Of a stretch of DNA of 64,000 nt, positions 28,267 through 36,751 are shown piece after piece. A model generated the notes under the pieces. It saw only the letters and a program-made list of their open reading frames with translations, made no database searches and was not told the origin of the DNA. The DNA is from Rhizobiales bacterium CCH10-E5 (GTDB lineage: Bacteria > Pseudomonadota > Alphaproteobacteria > Rhizobiales > Beijerinckiaceae). The stretch's first letter is position 1; each line of letters opens with the position of its first letter. The DNA lies in contig LSIG01000035.1 of assembly GCA_001556125.1 (NCBI GenBank), forward strand, positions 61,566 through 125,565, read 5' to 3'. The position numbers were made by a program, and so were the translations under genes.

Positions 28267-28851
28267 TCAGCGCAGCCCGTCCTCGCCCTTGATCTGGTCC
28301 TTGGTCAGCCCGCCGATGCGCGGCAGCGGCCGGCCGGAATCGGTGACCGCGATCGCGACCAGGATTTCGCCGGCGCGCGGGGCGTCCGTCACCCGCACCT
28401 CGACGGCATCGAAATGCGAGCGCACGAAGGCCGCGTCCTTGTGGCCGAGCGGCACGTCGATGGGCGTGCCGAGCCCGCCGCGCTTCTTGGCGGAAGGGAT
28501 CAGCGCCGGGCCCTTGCCGAGCGCGGCGCGCACCGGCGTGCCCAGCTTTGGATGCAGGATCGCCGCCGCATGCTCCAGCTCGCCGCCCTCGCCGACGATC
28601 GCCGCCTTGCCGAAGCTCTCGGCCTGGCCGGGCTCGATCCCGAGTGCCGCGAGGCAGCGCTTCGTCAGGAGATCGCCGAGCTCGACGCCGATCTCGGTCA
28701 GCTCCCCGAGATCGTCCCGGTAGCCGCCCGCAAACGGGTTGGCGATCACCGCGACCGAGACGGCGCGCCGCGTCGGCGGCGAGACGGATCGGCCCCCCTC
28801 AATCAGGGTTTCGTCGACCTGGGTCAGGATCTTGCGGATGGTCGCGGGCAT
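28267..28851 (-). CDS. Amino acid synthesis family protein (DUF1185), copy 1
   Basis: A 194-residue protein of the DUF1185 family, whose biochemical role is unknown despite its name. Family marks: MPATIRKILTQVDETLIEGG, VAVIANPFAGGYRDDLGELTEIGVELG, KAAIVGEGGELEHAAAILHPKLG and AFVRSHFDAVEVRVTDAPRAGEILVAIAVTDSGRP. The start at 28851 places the conserved helix at the N-terminus. A close paralogue lies 150 bases upstream on the same strand, and both follow the enamidase-like gene, suggesting two subunits or sequential enzymes in the same catabolic pathway. Confidence 0.85.
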   Translation of the reverse strand: MPATIRKILTQVDETLIEGGRSVSPPTRRAVSVAVIANPFAGGYRDDLGELTEIGVELGDLLTKRCLAALGIEPGQAESFGKAAIVGEGGELEHAAAILHPKLGTPVRAALGKGPALIPSAKKRGGLGTPIDVPLGHKDAAFVRSHFDAVEVRVTDAPRAGEILVAIAVTDSGRPLPRIGGLTKDQIKGEDGLR

Positions 28852-28887
28852 GAGGGGCTCCGGGCGGTCTTCTATCGAGGTTTCCGC

Positions 28888-28978
28888 GTCATGGTCGGGC
28901 TTGTCCCGACCATCCACGTCTTCATCTGGCGAGATCGGGGCTCGAGGCGTGGATGCTCGGCACGAGGCCGAGCATGAC
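28888..28978. repeat. Cloverleaf-type intergenic palindrome
   Basis: The spacer between the two DUF1185 genes is almost entirely palindromic. GTCAT (28888) pairs with ATGAC (28974-28978); ATGGTCGGG-N5-CCCGACCAT (28891-28913) and ATGCTCGGC-N5-GCCGAGCAT (28953-28975) are perfect hairpins; CATCCACG (28911) pairs with CGTGGATG (28948). The core hairpin resembles intergenic repeats common in Rhizobiales genomes. It may act as a transcription attenuator between the genes. Confidence 0.75.
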
Positions 28979-29001
28979 GGAGAGCTTCCCGCGCTCTTGC
29001 A

Positions 29002-29589
29002 TCACCGCTGCCCGTCCCAGACGCTGATCTGGTCGGCGCGCAGGCCGCCGACGCGCTCATGGATGCGCGCACCCGTGGTCATGACGAGGATGAGAACCAT
29101 CTCGTCGGCCTGGGGCGAGCCCGGCACGCCGATCTCCACCGCGCCGAAATGGCTGCGCACATAGCACGCGTTGATATGGGTGACGGGAATGTCGATCCGC
29201 GCCCCCGGTCCGGCGACCTTCTTGGTCGAGGGGACGATCGCCTTGGCGTTGCCGAGGATTTCGCGCATCGCGTAGCCGCCCGGGACATGCCAGAGCGCGC
29301 CATGCTCGAGTTCGCCGGCCGAGCCGACGACGGCGCCCTTGCCATAGCCCTCGACGGTCGCGGGATCGCCGCCGAGCGCGTTGAGGCAACGCGTCGCCAT
29401 CTCCAGCCCCGCGGGCTTGAGCGCCTCCATCATCGGCAGGATGTCGGGCTCGTAGCGGCCGGCATAGGGGTTGGTCAGCACGGCGCAGACGGAGGCAATG
29501 CGCTCGGTCCGACCCGGCAGCGGCCCGAATTCGTGGAAGATCTCCTCCACGGTGGTCTGGATGCGGCGGATCTCGACGAGCACGCTCAT
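29002..29589 (-). CDS. Amino acid synthesis family protein (DUF1185), copy 2
   Basis: A 195-residue DUF1185 protein paralogous to the one downstream: VEIRRIQTTVEEIFHEFGP, ASVCAVLTNPYAGRYEPDILPMMEALKPAGLEMATRCLNALGG, GKGAVVGSAGELEHGALWHVPGGYAMREILG and CYVRSHFGAVEIGVPGSPQADEMVLILVMTTGARIHERVGGL. Both copies keep the SHF-AVE and GELEH motifs. It begins 10 bases after the enamidase stop, so it is almost surely in one transcript with it. The reaction is unknown; processing of the ring-opened product is a guess from context. Confidence 0.87.
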   Translation of the reverse strand: MSVLVEIRRIQTTVEEIFHEFGPLPGRTERIASVCAVLTNPYAGRYEPDILPMMEALKPAGLEMATRCLNALGGDPATVEGYGKGAVVGSAGELEHGALWHVPGGYAMREILGNAKAIVPSTKKVAGPGARIDIPVTHINACYVRSHFGAVEIGVPGSPQADEMVLILVMTTGARIHERVGGLRADQISVWDGQR

Positions 29590-29599
29590 GGGACGCCTT

Positions 29600-30790
29600 T
29601 CAAACCACGGCCGGGGCGCTGTGCGAGGGCGGCGTCGAGCGCGAGCGCCCGGTCCGCACCAGCCCGTCGATCACCACCATGCCGATGCCGGGAATATCGC
29701 CAAGAGACACCGCCTCCAGCAGATCCTTACCGGACGAATGCTGCGGCTTGTCGAGGAAGACGAAATCGGCCGGATAGCCGACTGCGATTAAGCCCGCATC
29801 GAGCGAGCGCCGGCGCGCGACATTGCCGGTGGCGAGGCAGAAGGCCTGCTCGGCCGGCAGCCCGCCGAGGCTCGACAACAGCGTGATCATCCGCAGCACG
29901 CCGTTGGGCTGGACACCGGAGCCCGCGGGCGCATCGGTCCCGATCAGCACATCCGCCAGCCGCCCGGCCTCGCGTGCGGCCTCCAACGCGACCAGCGCCG
30001 ATTTCTCGTTGCCGTTGTGGACGACCTCGAGCGCGCCCTTCGCCTTCTCGCAGAGGATGCGGATGTCGCCATGGGCGATCGAGGTCGGCCCGCCATTGAT
30101 GTGGCTGACGACGTCGGGCTGGGCTTCCAGCACGTCGTCCTTGTTGACGAAATGCGAGCCCGCGATCGAGGGGCCGCCGGTGTGCATGATCGATTCCAGC
30201 CCGATCTCGCGGCACCAGTCGGCGACGCGTTTGGCGTCGGGCCCCTTGGCGACGGTCCCGAGCCCGATCTCGCCGATATGACGGATGCCGAGCGCCTTCA
30301 GCTCCTCGAAGACCTCGCGGCCGAAGTCGAGTTCCGCGACCGGCGCCCCCGCGATCACCTTGGCGCCGGCGGGCCGGAAATTCTGGAAGCAGCGTTGCGC
30401 CGTGACCGCCAGCGCCTTTACGCCGACGGCATCCTTCGGCCGGCCCGGGAGATGCACCTCGCCGGCCGAGACCAGCGTGGTGACGCCGCCATTCACGCCC
30501 ATCTCGATCCAGCCGAGCTGGTTCTGGCGGGGCGTCCAGTCGCCGAAGACGGGGTGGCAATGGGAATCGATCAGCCCCGGCGACAGGCCCGAGCCCTTTG
30601 CGTCGATGACGCTGTCGGCGCCGGAGCCGTCGAGATCGGCGGCCCGGCCGATCGCCGCGATCCGCCCATCGACGACGACGATCGTGTCGGCATCGAGGAT
30701 CGGCTTGTTCAGATCGCCCGAGAGCAGCAGGCCGATGTTGCGGATGACCAGCTTGCCCTTGGGCGTTCCCGCCGCGACGTCGTGAGCCAT
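29600..30790 (-). CDS. ena: Enamidase-like amidohydrolase
   Basis: A 396-residue metal-dependent amidohydrolase related to enamidase, which opens 1,4,5,6-tetrahydro-6-oxonicotinate to 2-formylglutarate and ammonia. Probable metal ligands are H77 and H79 (LIDSHCHP), H203 (SIMHTGG), H230 (VVSHINGGP) and D286 (LIGTDAPAGSG). The start at 30790 (MAHDVAAG) is chosen over a longer frame because an operator-like palindrome occupies 30839-30856. It leads a minus-strand operon with both DUF1185 genes and diverges from the MarR gene. Imidazolonepropionase-like activities are the main alternative. Confidence 0.82.
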   Translation of the reverse strand: MAHDVAAGTPKGKLVIRNIGLLLSGDLNKPILDADTIVVVDGRIAAIGRAADLDGSGADSVIDAKGSGLSPGLIDSHCHPVFGDWTPRQNQLGWIEMGVNGGVTTLVSAGEVHLPGRPKDAVGVKALAVTAQRCFQNFRPAGAKVIAGAPVAELDFGREVFEELKALGIRHIGEIGLGTVAKGPDAKRVADWCREIGLESIMHTGGPSIAGSHFVNKDDVLEAQPDVVSHINGGPTSIAHGDIRILCEKAKGALEVVHNGNEKSALVALEAAREAGRLADVLIGTDAPAGSGVQPNGVLRMITLLSSLGGLPAEQAFCLATGNVARRRSLDAGLIAVGYPADFVFLDKPQHSSGKDLLEAVSLGDIPGIGMVVIDGLVRTGRSRSTPPSHSAPAVV

Positions 30791-30838
30791 CTGGATCTCC
30801 GCAGCCCTGCCGCCGGCACCCCACGGGACAGGCGGCGA

Positions 30839-30856
30839 TTGAATGTGTAATAACAA
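30839..30856. promoter_or_regulatory. MarR-type operator candidate before the enamidase gene
   Basis: TTGAATGTGTAATAACAA matches the palindrome at 31477-31494 at 14 of 18 positions. It lies 49-66 bases before the enamidase ATG, almost the same distance as the other site from its gene (46-63). It is in the divergent spacer shared with the MarR gene, so it could control both directions. Confidence 0.6.
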
Positions 30857-30947
30857 TCATGGAGAGGCCCGCCGCCGCTGGCAAGGCCCTCGCGAGGCCG
30901 CCGGCTTGCGCCCGGAGGCACGCCGCCGAGGAGGCTAGGATACGGCC

Positions 30948-31442
30948 ATGACGCGCACCGAATCCCCTGTCGCCGAGCTCGATGACGAGCCGCCTGCCGA
31001 CCCCGCCCGGCGGGGCCGCAAGCCGGCCGAGCCCTATGTGCTCGAGGAGCAGGTCGGCTTCCTGATGCGGCGCGCACAGCAGCGCCATATCGCTATCTTC
31101 CAGCGCATCATGGGCGAGGACGGGCCGACGCCGACCCAGTTCGCCGCCATGGCCAAGCTCGGCGCCGGAGAGGAAATCTCCCAGAATCAGCTCGGGCGCA
31201 TGACCGCGATGGACCCGGCGACCATCAAGGGCGTGATCGCGCGCCTGGCCGAGCGCGGCTTGGTCGAGCGCCGGCCGGACCCGGACGACCAGCGCCGCGT
31301 CCGCGTCCGCCTGACGCCGGCCGGGCTGGAGGCGATGCCGGCTTTGACCGAGAAGGCGCGCGCCATTACGGCCGCCACCCTCTCGCCGCTTTCCCGCGAG
31401 GAGGCGGAGCGACTGCTCGCGCTCCTCGCGCGTCTGGATTGA
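30948..31442 (+). CDS. MarR family transcriptional regulator
   Basis: A 164-residue winged-helix regulator: an acidic/Pro-rich N-terminus to about residue 27, a dimer helix (YVLEEQVGFLMRRAQQRHIAIFQRIM), the helix-turn-helix ISQNQLGRMTAMDPATIKGVIARLAERGLVERR and wing PDPDDQRRVRVRLT. Context points to control of the flanking Mo-hydroxylase and enamidase genes. NicR and BpsR are MarR-type nicotinate-pathway repressors released by 6-hydroxynicotinate, and this protein may do the same; that is inference from neighbours. Confidence 0.9.
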   Translation: MTRTESPVAELDDEPPADPARRGRKPAEPYVLEEQVGFLMRRAQQRHIAIFQRIMGEDGPTPTQFAAMAKLGAGEEISQNQLGRMTAMDPATIKGVIARLAERGLVERRPDPDDQRRVRVRLTPAGLEAMPALTEKARAITAATLSPLSREEAERLLALLARLD

Positions 31443-31476
31443 GCAGGGCCTGCCCGCAAAATCCGCTTGCGCCACC

Positions 31477-31494
31477 TTGTTTGTATACTAACAA
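31477..31494. promoter_or_regulatory. MarR-type operator before the Mo-hydroxylase operon
   Basis: TTGTTTGTATACTAACAA is palindromic at 16 of 18 positions, with a perfect GTATAC centre. It stands between the MarR gene and the FAD-subunit gene, 46-63 bases before the latter's ATG, and contains a TATACT hexamer that could be the -10 element. A repressor bound here would occlude the promoter. Confidence 0.7.
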
Positions 31495-31539
31495 TAATCA
31501 GCGAGGGTTCCGGGTCGTCACATTCGAGGGGAGCTGGCC

Positions 31540-32418
31540 ATGGCGCGCTATCTGCGGCCGACCACGCTGGACGAGGCGCTGGCGCTCCGCGCACAGGCCG
31601 GCGGCACACCGCTGACGCTCCTCGCCGGTGGCACGGATGTCTACCCGGTCCGCACCCACAGGAGCGCCTGGTTCCAGCCCTTCGACCGCGACATGCTCGA
31701 TCTCGGCGCGGTCCCGGAGCTCTCCGACATCCGGCATGACGCGGCAGGAACGCGCATCGGGGCCGCCACGACCTGGAGCGCCATCGCCGAGGCTGCGCTC
31801 CCGCCCGCCTTCGACGCCCTGAAACAGGCCAGCCGGCAGGTCGGCGGCGTGCAGATCCAGAATCGCGGCACGATCGGCGGCAATCTCTGCAACGCCTCGC
31901 CTGCCGCCGACGGCGTGCCGCCGCTGCTGGCGCTCGACGCCGAGGTCGAACTGGCGAGCCTGCGCGGCCGGCACCGCCTGCCGCTCTCCGCCTTTGTGCT
32001 CGGCAACCGCCGCACCGCGCTGGCGCCCGACGAGATCCTGGTCGCGATTCAAATTCCAGCCCAGCCGGCTGACGCCCGCTCGGCCTTCCTCAAGCTCGGC
32101 GCGCGAGCCTATCTCGTCATCTCGATCGCATCGGTCGCCGCGGTCATCGCGACCGACGATACGGGCCAGGTCACAGCCGCGCGCATCGCCGTCGGCGCCT
32201 GTTCGGCGGCGCCGCAGCGTCTGGGCACGCTGGAGGCCCGGCTCATCGGGCAGCCGGCCGGCGATCTCGCCGCCCTCGTCGAGCCCGAAGACCTCGCCGC
32301 GCTGGCGCCCATCGACGATGTCCGCGCCAGCGCCGCCTATCGCCGCGATGCGGCGCTCGTGCTGGTGCGCCGGGCGCTGACCCAACTGGCCGGGGGATCG
32401 ATGGAGGTGGCCGCGTGA
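31540..32418 (+). CDS. Molybdenum hydroxylase FAD-binding subunit
   Basis: A 292-residue xanthine dehydrogenase/CoxM-type medium subunit that passes electrons between the Fe-S subunit and an acceptor via FAD. The pyrophosphate-binding loop is LLAGGTDVYP, the second FAD motif is QIQNRGTIGGNLCNASPAADGVPPLLALDAEVE, and FLKLGARAYLVISIASVAAVI lies in the C-terminal domain. GAGGGGAGCTGGCC precedes the ATG. It overlaps the next gene by four bases (GTGA). With its partner it is expected to hydroxylate an N-heteroaromatic ring such as nicotinate. Confidence 0.92.
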   Translation: MARYLRPTTLDEALALRAQAGGTPLTLLAGGTDVYPVRTHRSAWFQPFDRDMLDLGAVPELSDIRHDAAGTRIGAATTWSAIAEAALPPAFDALKQASRQVGGVQIQNRGTIGGNLCNASPAADGVPPLLALDAEVELASLRGRHRLPLSAFVLGNRRTALAPDEILVAIQIPAQPADARSAFLKLGARAYLVISIASVAAVIATDDTGQVTAARIAVGACSAAPQRLGTLEARLIGQPAGDLAALVEPEDLAALAPIDDVRASAAYRRDAALVLVRRALTQLAGGSMEVAA

Positions 32419-35204
32419 ACATCCATGACCGCTCCGCTCTCACCGCCAGCGCTCAGGCCGCGGAGGGAATCGCCTTCCGGCTCAACGGCGCCGATGTCGC
32501 GCTCGACGACGCGCCCGACAGCCGCCTCAGCGAAGTCCTGCGCGCCAGCCTCGGCGCCACCGGGACCAAGGTCGGCTGCGACGCCGGCGATTGCGGCGCC
32601 TGCACCGTCCTGATCGACGAAGCCCAGGCCTGTGCCTGCCTCGTGCCCGTCGGCCAGGTCGCCGGCCGCGACGTGCTCACGGTCGAGGGGCTGGCGCAGA
32701 CAGCCATCGGTGCCGCGCTCCAGCAGGCCTTCCAGGCGCATGGCGCGGCCCAGTGCGGCATCTGCACGCCGGGCATGCTGATGGCGGCCTATGATCTGCT
32801 CCGGCGCGACCCGCAGCCCGGCGAGCGCGAGACGCTCGACGCGCTCGGCGGCGTGCTCTGCCGCTGCACCGGCTATCTCAAGATCGTCGAGGCGGTGCGT
32901 GACGCGCACCGTTTCATGGGCAGCGAGGCGGTCACCGCCGAGGCAGACGGTCCCGCCATCGGCACGCGTTTGGCCCGGCTCGACGGCGCCCCCAAGGTCG
33001 CCGGCTCCGAGCGCTACGGCGCCGACAGCGCGCCCGAGGATGCGCTCTGGCTGCGCGCGATCCGCTGCCCGCATCCGCGCGCGCGCTTCACGCTGGGCGA
33101 TCTCGACGCCTTCGTGGCGGCGCGGCCGGGGCTGGTGCGGGTCTTCACCGCGCGGGACGTGCCCGGCGAGAATTCCTTCGGCATCTATCCGCATCTCAAG
33201 GACCAGCCCGTCTTCTCAACCGGGGAGACGCGCTATCGCGGCGAATGCGTGCTGGCCGTGGTCGGCGAGAAGGAGGCGGTCGAGGCCCTCAGCATCGACG
33301 CGTTCCCGATCACCTGGGAGCCGCTGCCGGCGATGATCGGCAGCGCCGCGGCGCTGGCCGAGGGCGCCTTTACCTTGCATGACTTCGTGCCCGACAATGT
33401 GCTGACGCGCGGCCGCGTCGAGCGCGGCGATGTCGAGGCGGGCTTCGCCGAGGCCACCCATGTCGCTCATGGCGCCTTCGAGACCGGCTTCGTCGAGCAC
33501 GCCTATATCGAACCCGAAGCCGGCTATGCAAAGCGCATCGGCGACACCATCGAGATCTTCGCCTGCACCCAGGCGCCCTATATGGACCGCGACGAGGTCG
33601 CCCGCGTGCTCGGGCTGCCGCTGGAGAGCGTCCGCATCCTGCCCTCCGCCTGCGGTGGCGGCTTCGGCGGCAAGCTCGACGTCTCGCTGCAGCCGATGCT
33701 GGCGGTCGCGGCCTGGGTTCTGGACCGGCCGGTGCGCTGCGTCTTCTCGCGCATCGAATCGATGATCTCCTCGACAAAGCGCCACCCTTCCTCGATCCGG
33801 GCGAAGGCCGCCTGCGATGCGCAAGGCCGGCTCGTCGCCTATGCGATAGAGGGCGATTTCGACACAGGCGCCTATGCCTCCTGGGGACCGACGGTTGCCG
33901 GCCGTGTGCCGGTGCATGCGACGGGGCCCTACAGGGTGCCCCATGTCCGCAATCTCTCGCGAGCGATCTACACCAACGGCCCGCCCTCGGGCGCCTTCCG
34001 CGGCTTCGGCGTGCCACAGGCGGCGCTCGCCCAGGAAAGCCTCTTCGACGACCTCGCCACGGCCGCCGGCCTCGACCGGCTGGAGTTCCGGTTGATCAAC
34101 GCGATCCGCGCCGGTGACACGACGCCATCGGGCCAGCGTCTCGAAGCCAGCGCCGGGCTGGCCGAATGCCTGGAGGCGCTGAAGCCGCACTGGCAGCGGC
34201 TGCTGGCGGACGCGGCCGCCTTCAATGCGAGCGAGGGCCGCACCCGCCGCGGCGTCGGCATCGGCTGCATGTGGTACGGCATCGGCAACACCGGCATGTC
34301 GAACCCCTCGACCATGCGGGTGACGCTGTCGCAGGACGGCCGCGTGACCTTCTGGAACGGCGCCGTCGACATCGGCCAGGGCTCGACCACCGTCCTGACC
34401 CAGATCGCCGCGGATGCGCTCGGCCTGCCGGTCGAGCGCTTCGACTTGGTGCTGGGCGACACGGCGCTCACCTTCGACGCCGGCAAGACCTCCGCCTCGC
34501 GCCAGACCTTCGTCTCCGGCCGCGCCGCCGAGGCGGCCGCCGCCGCGCTGCGCGCCGAGATCCTGCGCCTGACCAATGCCGGTCCCTCGGCGCGGCTCGC
34601 CTTGGAGAGCACGACCGTCACCGTCGAGGAGAACGGCGTCGTCGCCCGGATCGAACTCGCCGCCCTGCCCGCCCAGCCGGACGGCACGGTGTTGGAGGGG
34701 ATCGGCTCCTTCGATCCGCCGACCGTTCCGCTCGATGCGATGGGCCAGGGCGTGCCCTACGCCACCTATGGCTTCGCGGCGCAGATCGCCTCGCTCGATG
34801 TCGATCTCGATCTCGGCACGATCAGGCTGAACCGCATCGTCGCCGCCCATGACGTCGGCCGTGCGATCAACCCGATGCTGGTCGAGGGCCAGATCCATGG
34901 CGGCATCGCCCAGGGCATCGGGCTGGCGCTGATGGAGGAATACCTCCCCGGCCGGACCGAAAACCTGCACGACTACCTGATCCCGACCGCCGGCGACGTG
35001 CCGCCGATCGACATCATCCTGGTCGAGGATCCCGAGCCGCTGGGCCCCTCCGGCGCCAAGGGCATCGGCGAACCGGCGCTGGTGCCGACCGCGCCCGCGA
35101 TCCTCGGCGCGATCCGCCATGCCACCGGCGTCACCCCGCGCCAGGTGCCCGTGCTGCCGCACCGGCTCTGGGAGTTGCTGCGCGCCAAGGAGGGTCGCTC
35201 GTGA
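32415..35204 (+). CDS. Fused 2Fe-2S / molybdopterin subunit of xanthine dehydrogenase-family hydroxylase
   Basis: A 929-residue protein joining two usually separate subunits. Residues 1-170 bind two 2Fe-2S clusters (plant-type C55, C60, C63 with C73/C75; then C114, C117, C149, C151 in QCGICTPG and CRCTGY). Residues about 180-929 are the Mo-cofactor subunit with CGGGFGGKLD, GAFRGFGVPQ, DIGQGSTTVLTQIA and the catalytic Glu in GAKGIGEPA. It would hydroxylate an aromatic N-heterocycle with water as oxygen donor. Nicotinate is proposed because a 6-hydroxynicotinate reductase homologue overlaps its 3' end. It starts with GTG. Confidence 0.92.
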   Translation: MNIHDRSALTASAQAAEGIAFRLNGADVALDDAPDSRLSEVLRASLGATGTKVGCDAGDCGACTVLIDEAQACACLVPVGQVAGRDVLTVEGLAQTAIGAALQQAFQAHGAAQCGICTPGMLMAAYDLLRRDPQPGERETLDALGGVLCRCTGYLKIVEAVRDAHRFMGSEAVTAEADGPAIGTRLARLDGAPKVAGSERYGADSAPEDALWLRAIRCPHPRARFTLGDLDAFVAARPGLVRVFTARDVPGENSFGIYPHLKDQPVFSTGETRYRGECVLAVVGEKEAVEALSIDAFPITWEPLPAMIGSAAALAEGAFTLHDFVPDNVLTRGRVERGDVEAGFAEATHVAHGAFETGFVEHAYIEPEAGYAKRIGDTIEIFACTQAPYMDRDEVARVLGLPLESVRILPSACGGGFGGKLDVSLQPMLAVAAWVLDRPVRCVFSRIESMISSTKRHPSSIRAKAACDAQGRLVAYAIEGDFDTGAYASWGPTVAGRVPVHATGPYRVPHVRNLSRAIYTNGPPSGAFRGFGVPQAALAQESLFDDLATAAGLDRLEFRLINAIRAGDTTPSGQRLEASAGLAECLEALKPHWQRLLADAAAFNASEGRTRRGVGIGCMWYGIGNTGMSNPSTMRVTLSQDGRVTFWNGAVDIGQGSTTVLTQIAADALGLPVERFDLVLGDTALTFDAGKTSASRQTFVSGRAAEAAAAALRAEILRLTNAGPSARLALESTTVTVEENGVVARIELAALPAQPDGTVLEGIGSFDPPTVPLDAMGQGVPYATYGFAAQIASLDVDLDLGTIRLNRIVAAHDVGRAINPMLVEGQIHGGIAQGIGLALMEEYLPGRTENLHDYLIPTAGDVPPIDIILVEDPEPLGPSGAKGIGEPALVPTAPAILGAIRHATGVTPRQVPVLPHRLWELLRAKEGRS

Positions 35205-36733
35205 ACGAGATCAACCCGATGACGACGCAGGAGAGCGTGCTCGCCGAGCGCTCGCGCAAATTCGGCGTCGCCGAGGGCGATGAGGGCATCGTCCGCTGCG
35301 ACGCCTGCCCGGTGCTGTGCCGGATTCGGCCGGGCCGCGCCGGCGCCTGCTCGCGCTATGCCAACGAGAACGGGCTCCTGATCCGCACCGACCCGGTCGT
35401 GCTGCTGGCGGAAGCGGTCGAGGGCGGCCAGCCGCTCGTCGCCTTCACGGAGCCCGCGCAGGACTGGGACGGCTCGATCCTGCCCGCCGAGCGCGTCTTC
35501 GTCACCGGCATCGGCTCCGGCACGACCTATCCCGACTACAAGCCCGCCCCCTTCATCGTCTCGTCGCAGCATGAGGGCGTCGACACGGTGACCGTGGTGA
35601 CCGAAGGCATCTTCTCCTATTGCGGCCTCAAGGTGAAGATCGACACCGACCGCCATCTCGGCCCGGAGACCGCGGCGATCCGCGTCAACGGCGAGCAGGT
35701 CGGCCATGTCACCACCGCCGAATACGGCTCGCAGATGCTCTCCATCGGCGGCGTGCGCCATCTCACCGGCGGCTCCAAGAAGGAAGGCAACACCACCTGC
35801 GAGACCATGCTGAAGCTCGGCAATGGCGAGGCGGTCGAACTCACCATCGATGGCGGCCATGGCGTCGTCGTCCAGGCCGGCCAGGCGCCGATCGTCGACG
35901 GCAAGCCCGAGACGCGCATGCGCGTCGGCTGCGGCTCGGCCACGATCGGCATCTTCGCCAAGCAGTGGCAGGGCCATGTCGACGAGGTCATCGTCGTCGA
36001 CGACCACATCACCGGCGTGCTGACCGAGCATCAGGCCGGCCGCGTGCTCGATATGAGGCCGGGCGGCATCCGCGTCCGCGGCCGCAAATCGACGCCCGGC
36101 CGCTATTTCCAGGTCGCGCAGCCAGGCCTCGGCTGGGGCGGCACCGACATCACCGACCCGCTCTCGATCATCCAGAAGATCGATCCGGCGCTGGCCTGGC
36201 CCGGCATGCGCCTGCTGATGACCTCGACCACCGGCGAGGACTCGCTCTACTGCATCCTCGACGAGAACCTCGCTCCCGTAGAGGCGGAGATGCCCGCTGC
36301 CGTGCGCCAGGTCGTCGAGCGCATCGGCGAGAACTGCGAGCCGTCGCTCTGCAGCGTTCTGTTCGTCGCCGGCGCCGGCGGCTCGCTGCGGGCCGGCGTC
36401 ACCGAGAACCCGATCCTGCTCACCCGCTCCGTCCAGGGTGGCACGACGCGCGTCACCATGGGCGGCGCGCCGGTCTATGTCTGGCCGGGCGGCGGCATCA
36501 CCGTCATGGTCGACGTGCTCAGGATGCCAAAGAACGCCTTCGGCTATGTCCCGACGCCCGCCATCGTCGCGCCGATCGAGTTCACCCTGCCGCGCGAACT
36601 CTATCTCGCCTGCGGCGGCCATGCCGAGGAGATCGTTCCGGTCGAGGAGGTCCTGCGCGCCCATGGCGGTCAGGCCCGGATCGAGGGCGGTGCGGCGGAG
36701 AACCCCTGGCCGCTGCGGCGGGATGGCCGGTAG
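35201..36733 (+). CDS. hnr: 6-hydroxynicotinate reductase homologue
   Basis: A 510-residue protein that I recognise as the 6-hydroxynicotinate reductase family, which reduces 6-hydroxynicotinate to 1,4,5,6-tetrahydro-6-oxonicotinate in Eubacterium barkeri. An N-terminal Fe-S site is likely: C33-x2-C36-x3-C40-x9-C50 (CDACPVLC then RAGACSRY). The rest is Gly-rich with GIGSGTTYPDYKPAPFI, GGSKKEGNTTCETM, GVVVQAGQAPIVDG and VYVWPGGGITVMVDV. It starts with GTG at 35201, overlapping the Mo subunit by four bases. Its substrate might be another hydroxylated azine; the electron donor is unknown. Confidence 0.8.
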   Translation: MNEINPMTTQESVLAERSRKFGVAEGDEGIVRCDACPVLCRIRPGRAGACSRYANENGLLIRTDPVVLLAEAVEGGQPLVAFTEPAQDWDGSILPAERVFVTGIGSGTTYPDYKPAPFIVSSQHEGVDTVTVVTEGIFSYCGLKVKIDTDRHLGPETAAIRVNGEQVGHVTTAEYGSQMLSIGGVRHLTGGSKKEGNTTCETMLKLGNGEAVELTIDGGHGVVVQAGQAPIVDGKPETRMRVGCGSATIGIFAKQWQGHVDEVIVVDDHITGVLTEHQAGRVLDMRPGGIRVRGRKSTPGRYFQVAQPGLGWGGTDITDPLSIIQKIDPALAWPGMRLLMTSTTGEDSLYCILDENLAPVEAEMPAAVRQVVERIGENCEPSLCSVLFVAGAGGSLRAGVTENPILLTRSVQGGTTRVTMGGAPVYVWPGGGITVMVDVLRMPKNAFGYVPTPAIVAPIEFTLPRELYLACGGHAEEIVPVEEVLRAHGGQARIEGGAAENPWPLRRDGR

Positions 36734-36751
36734 GATCAGACGCGCTCTCGC

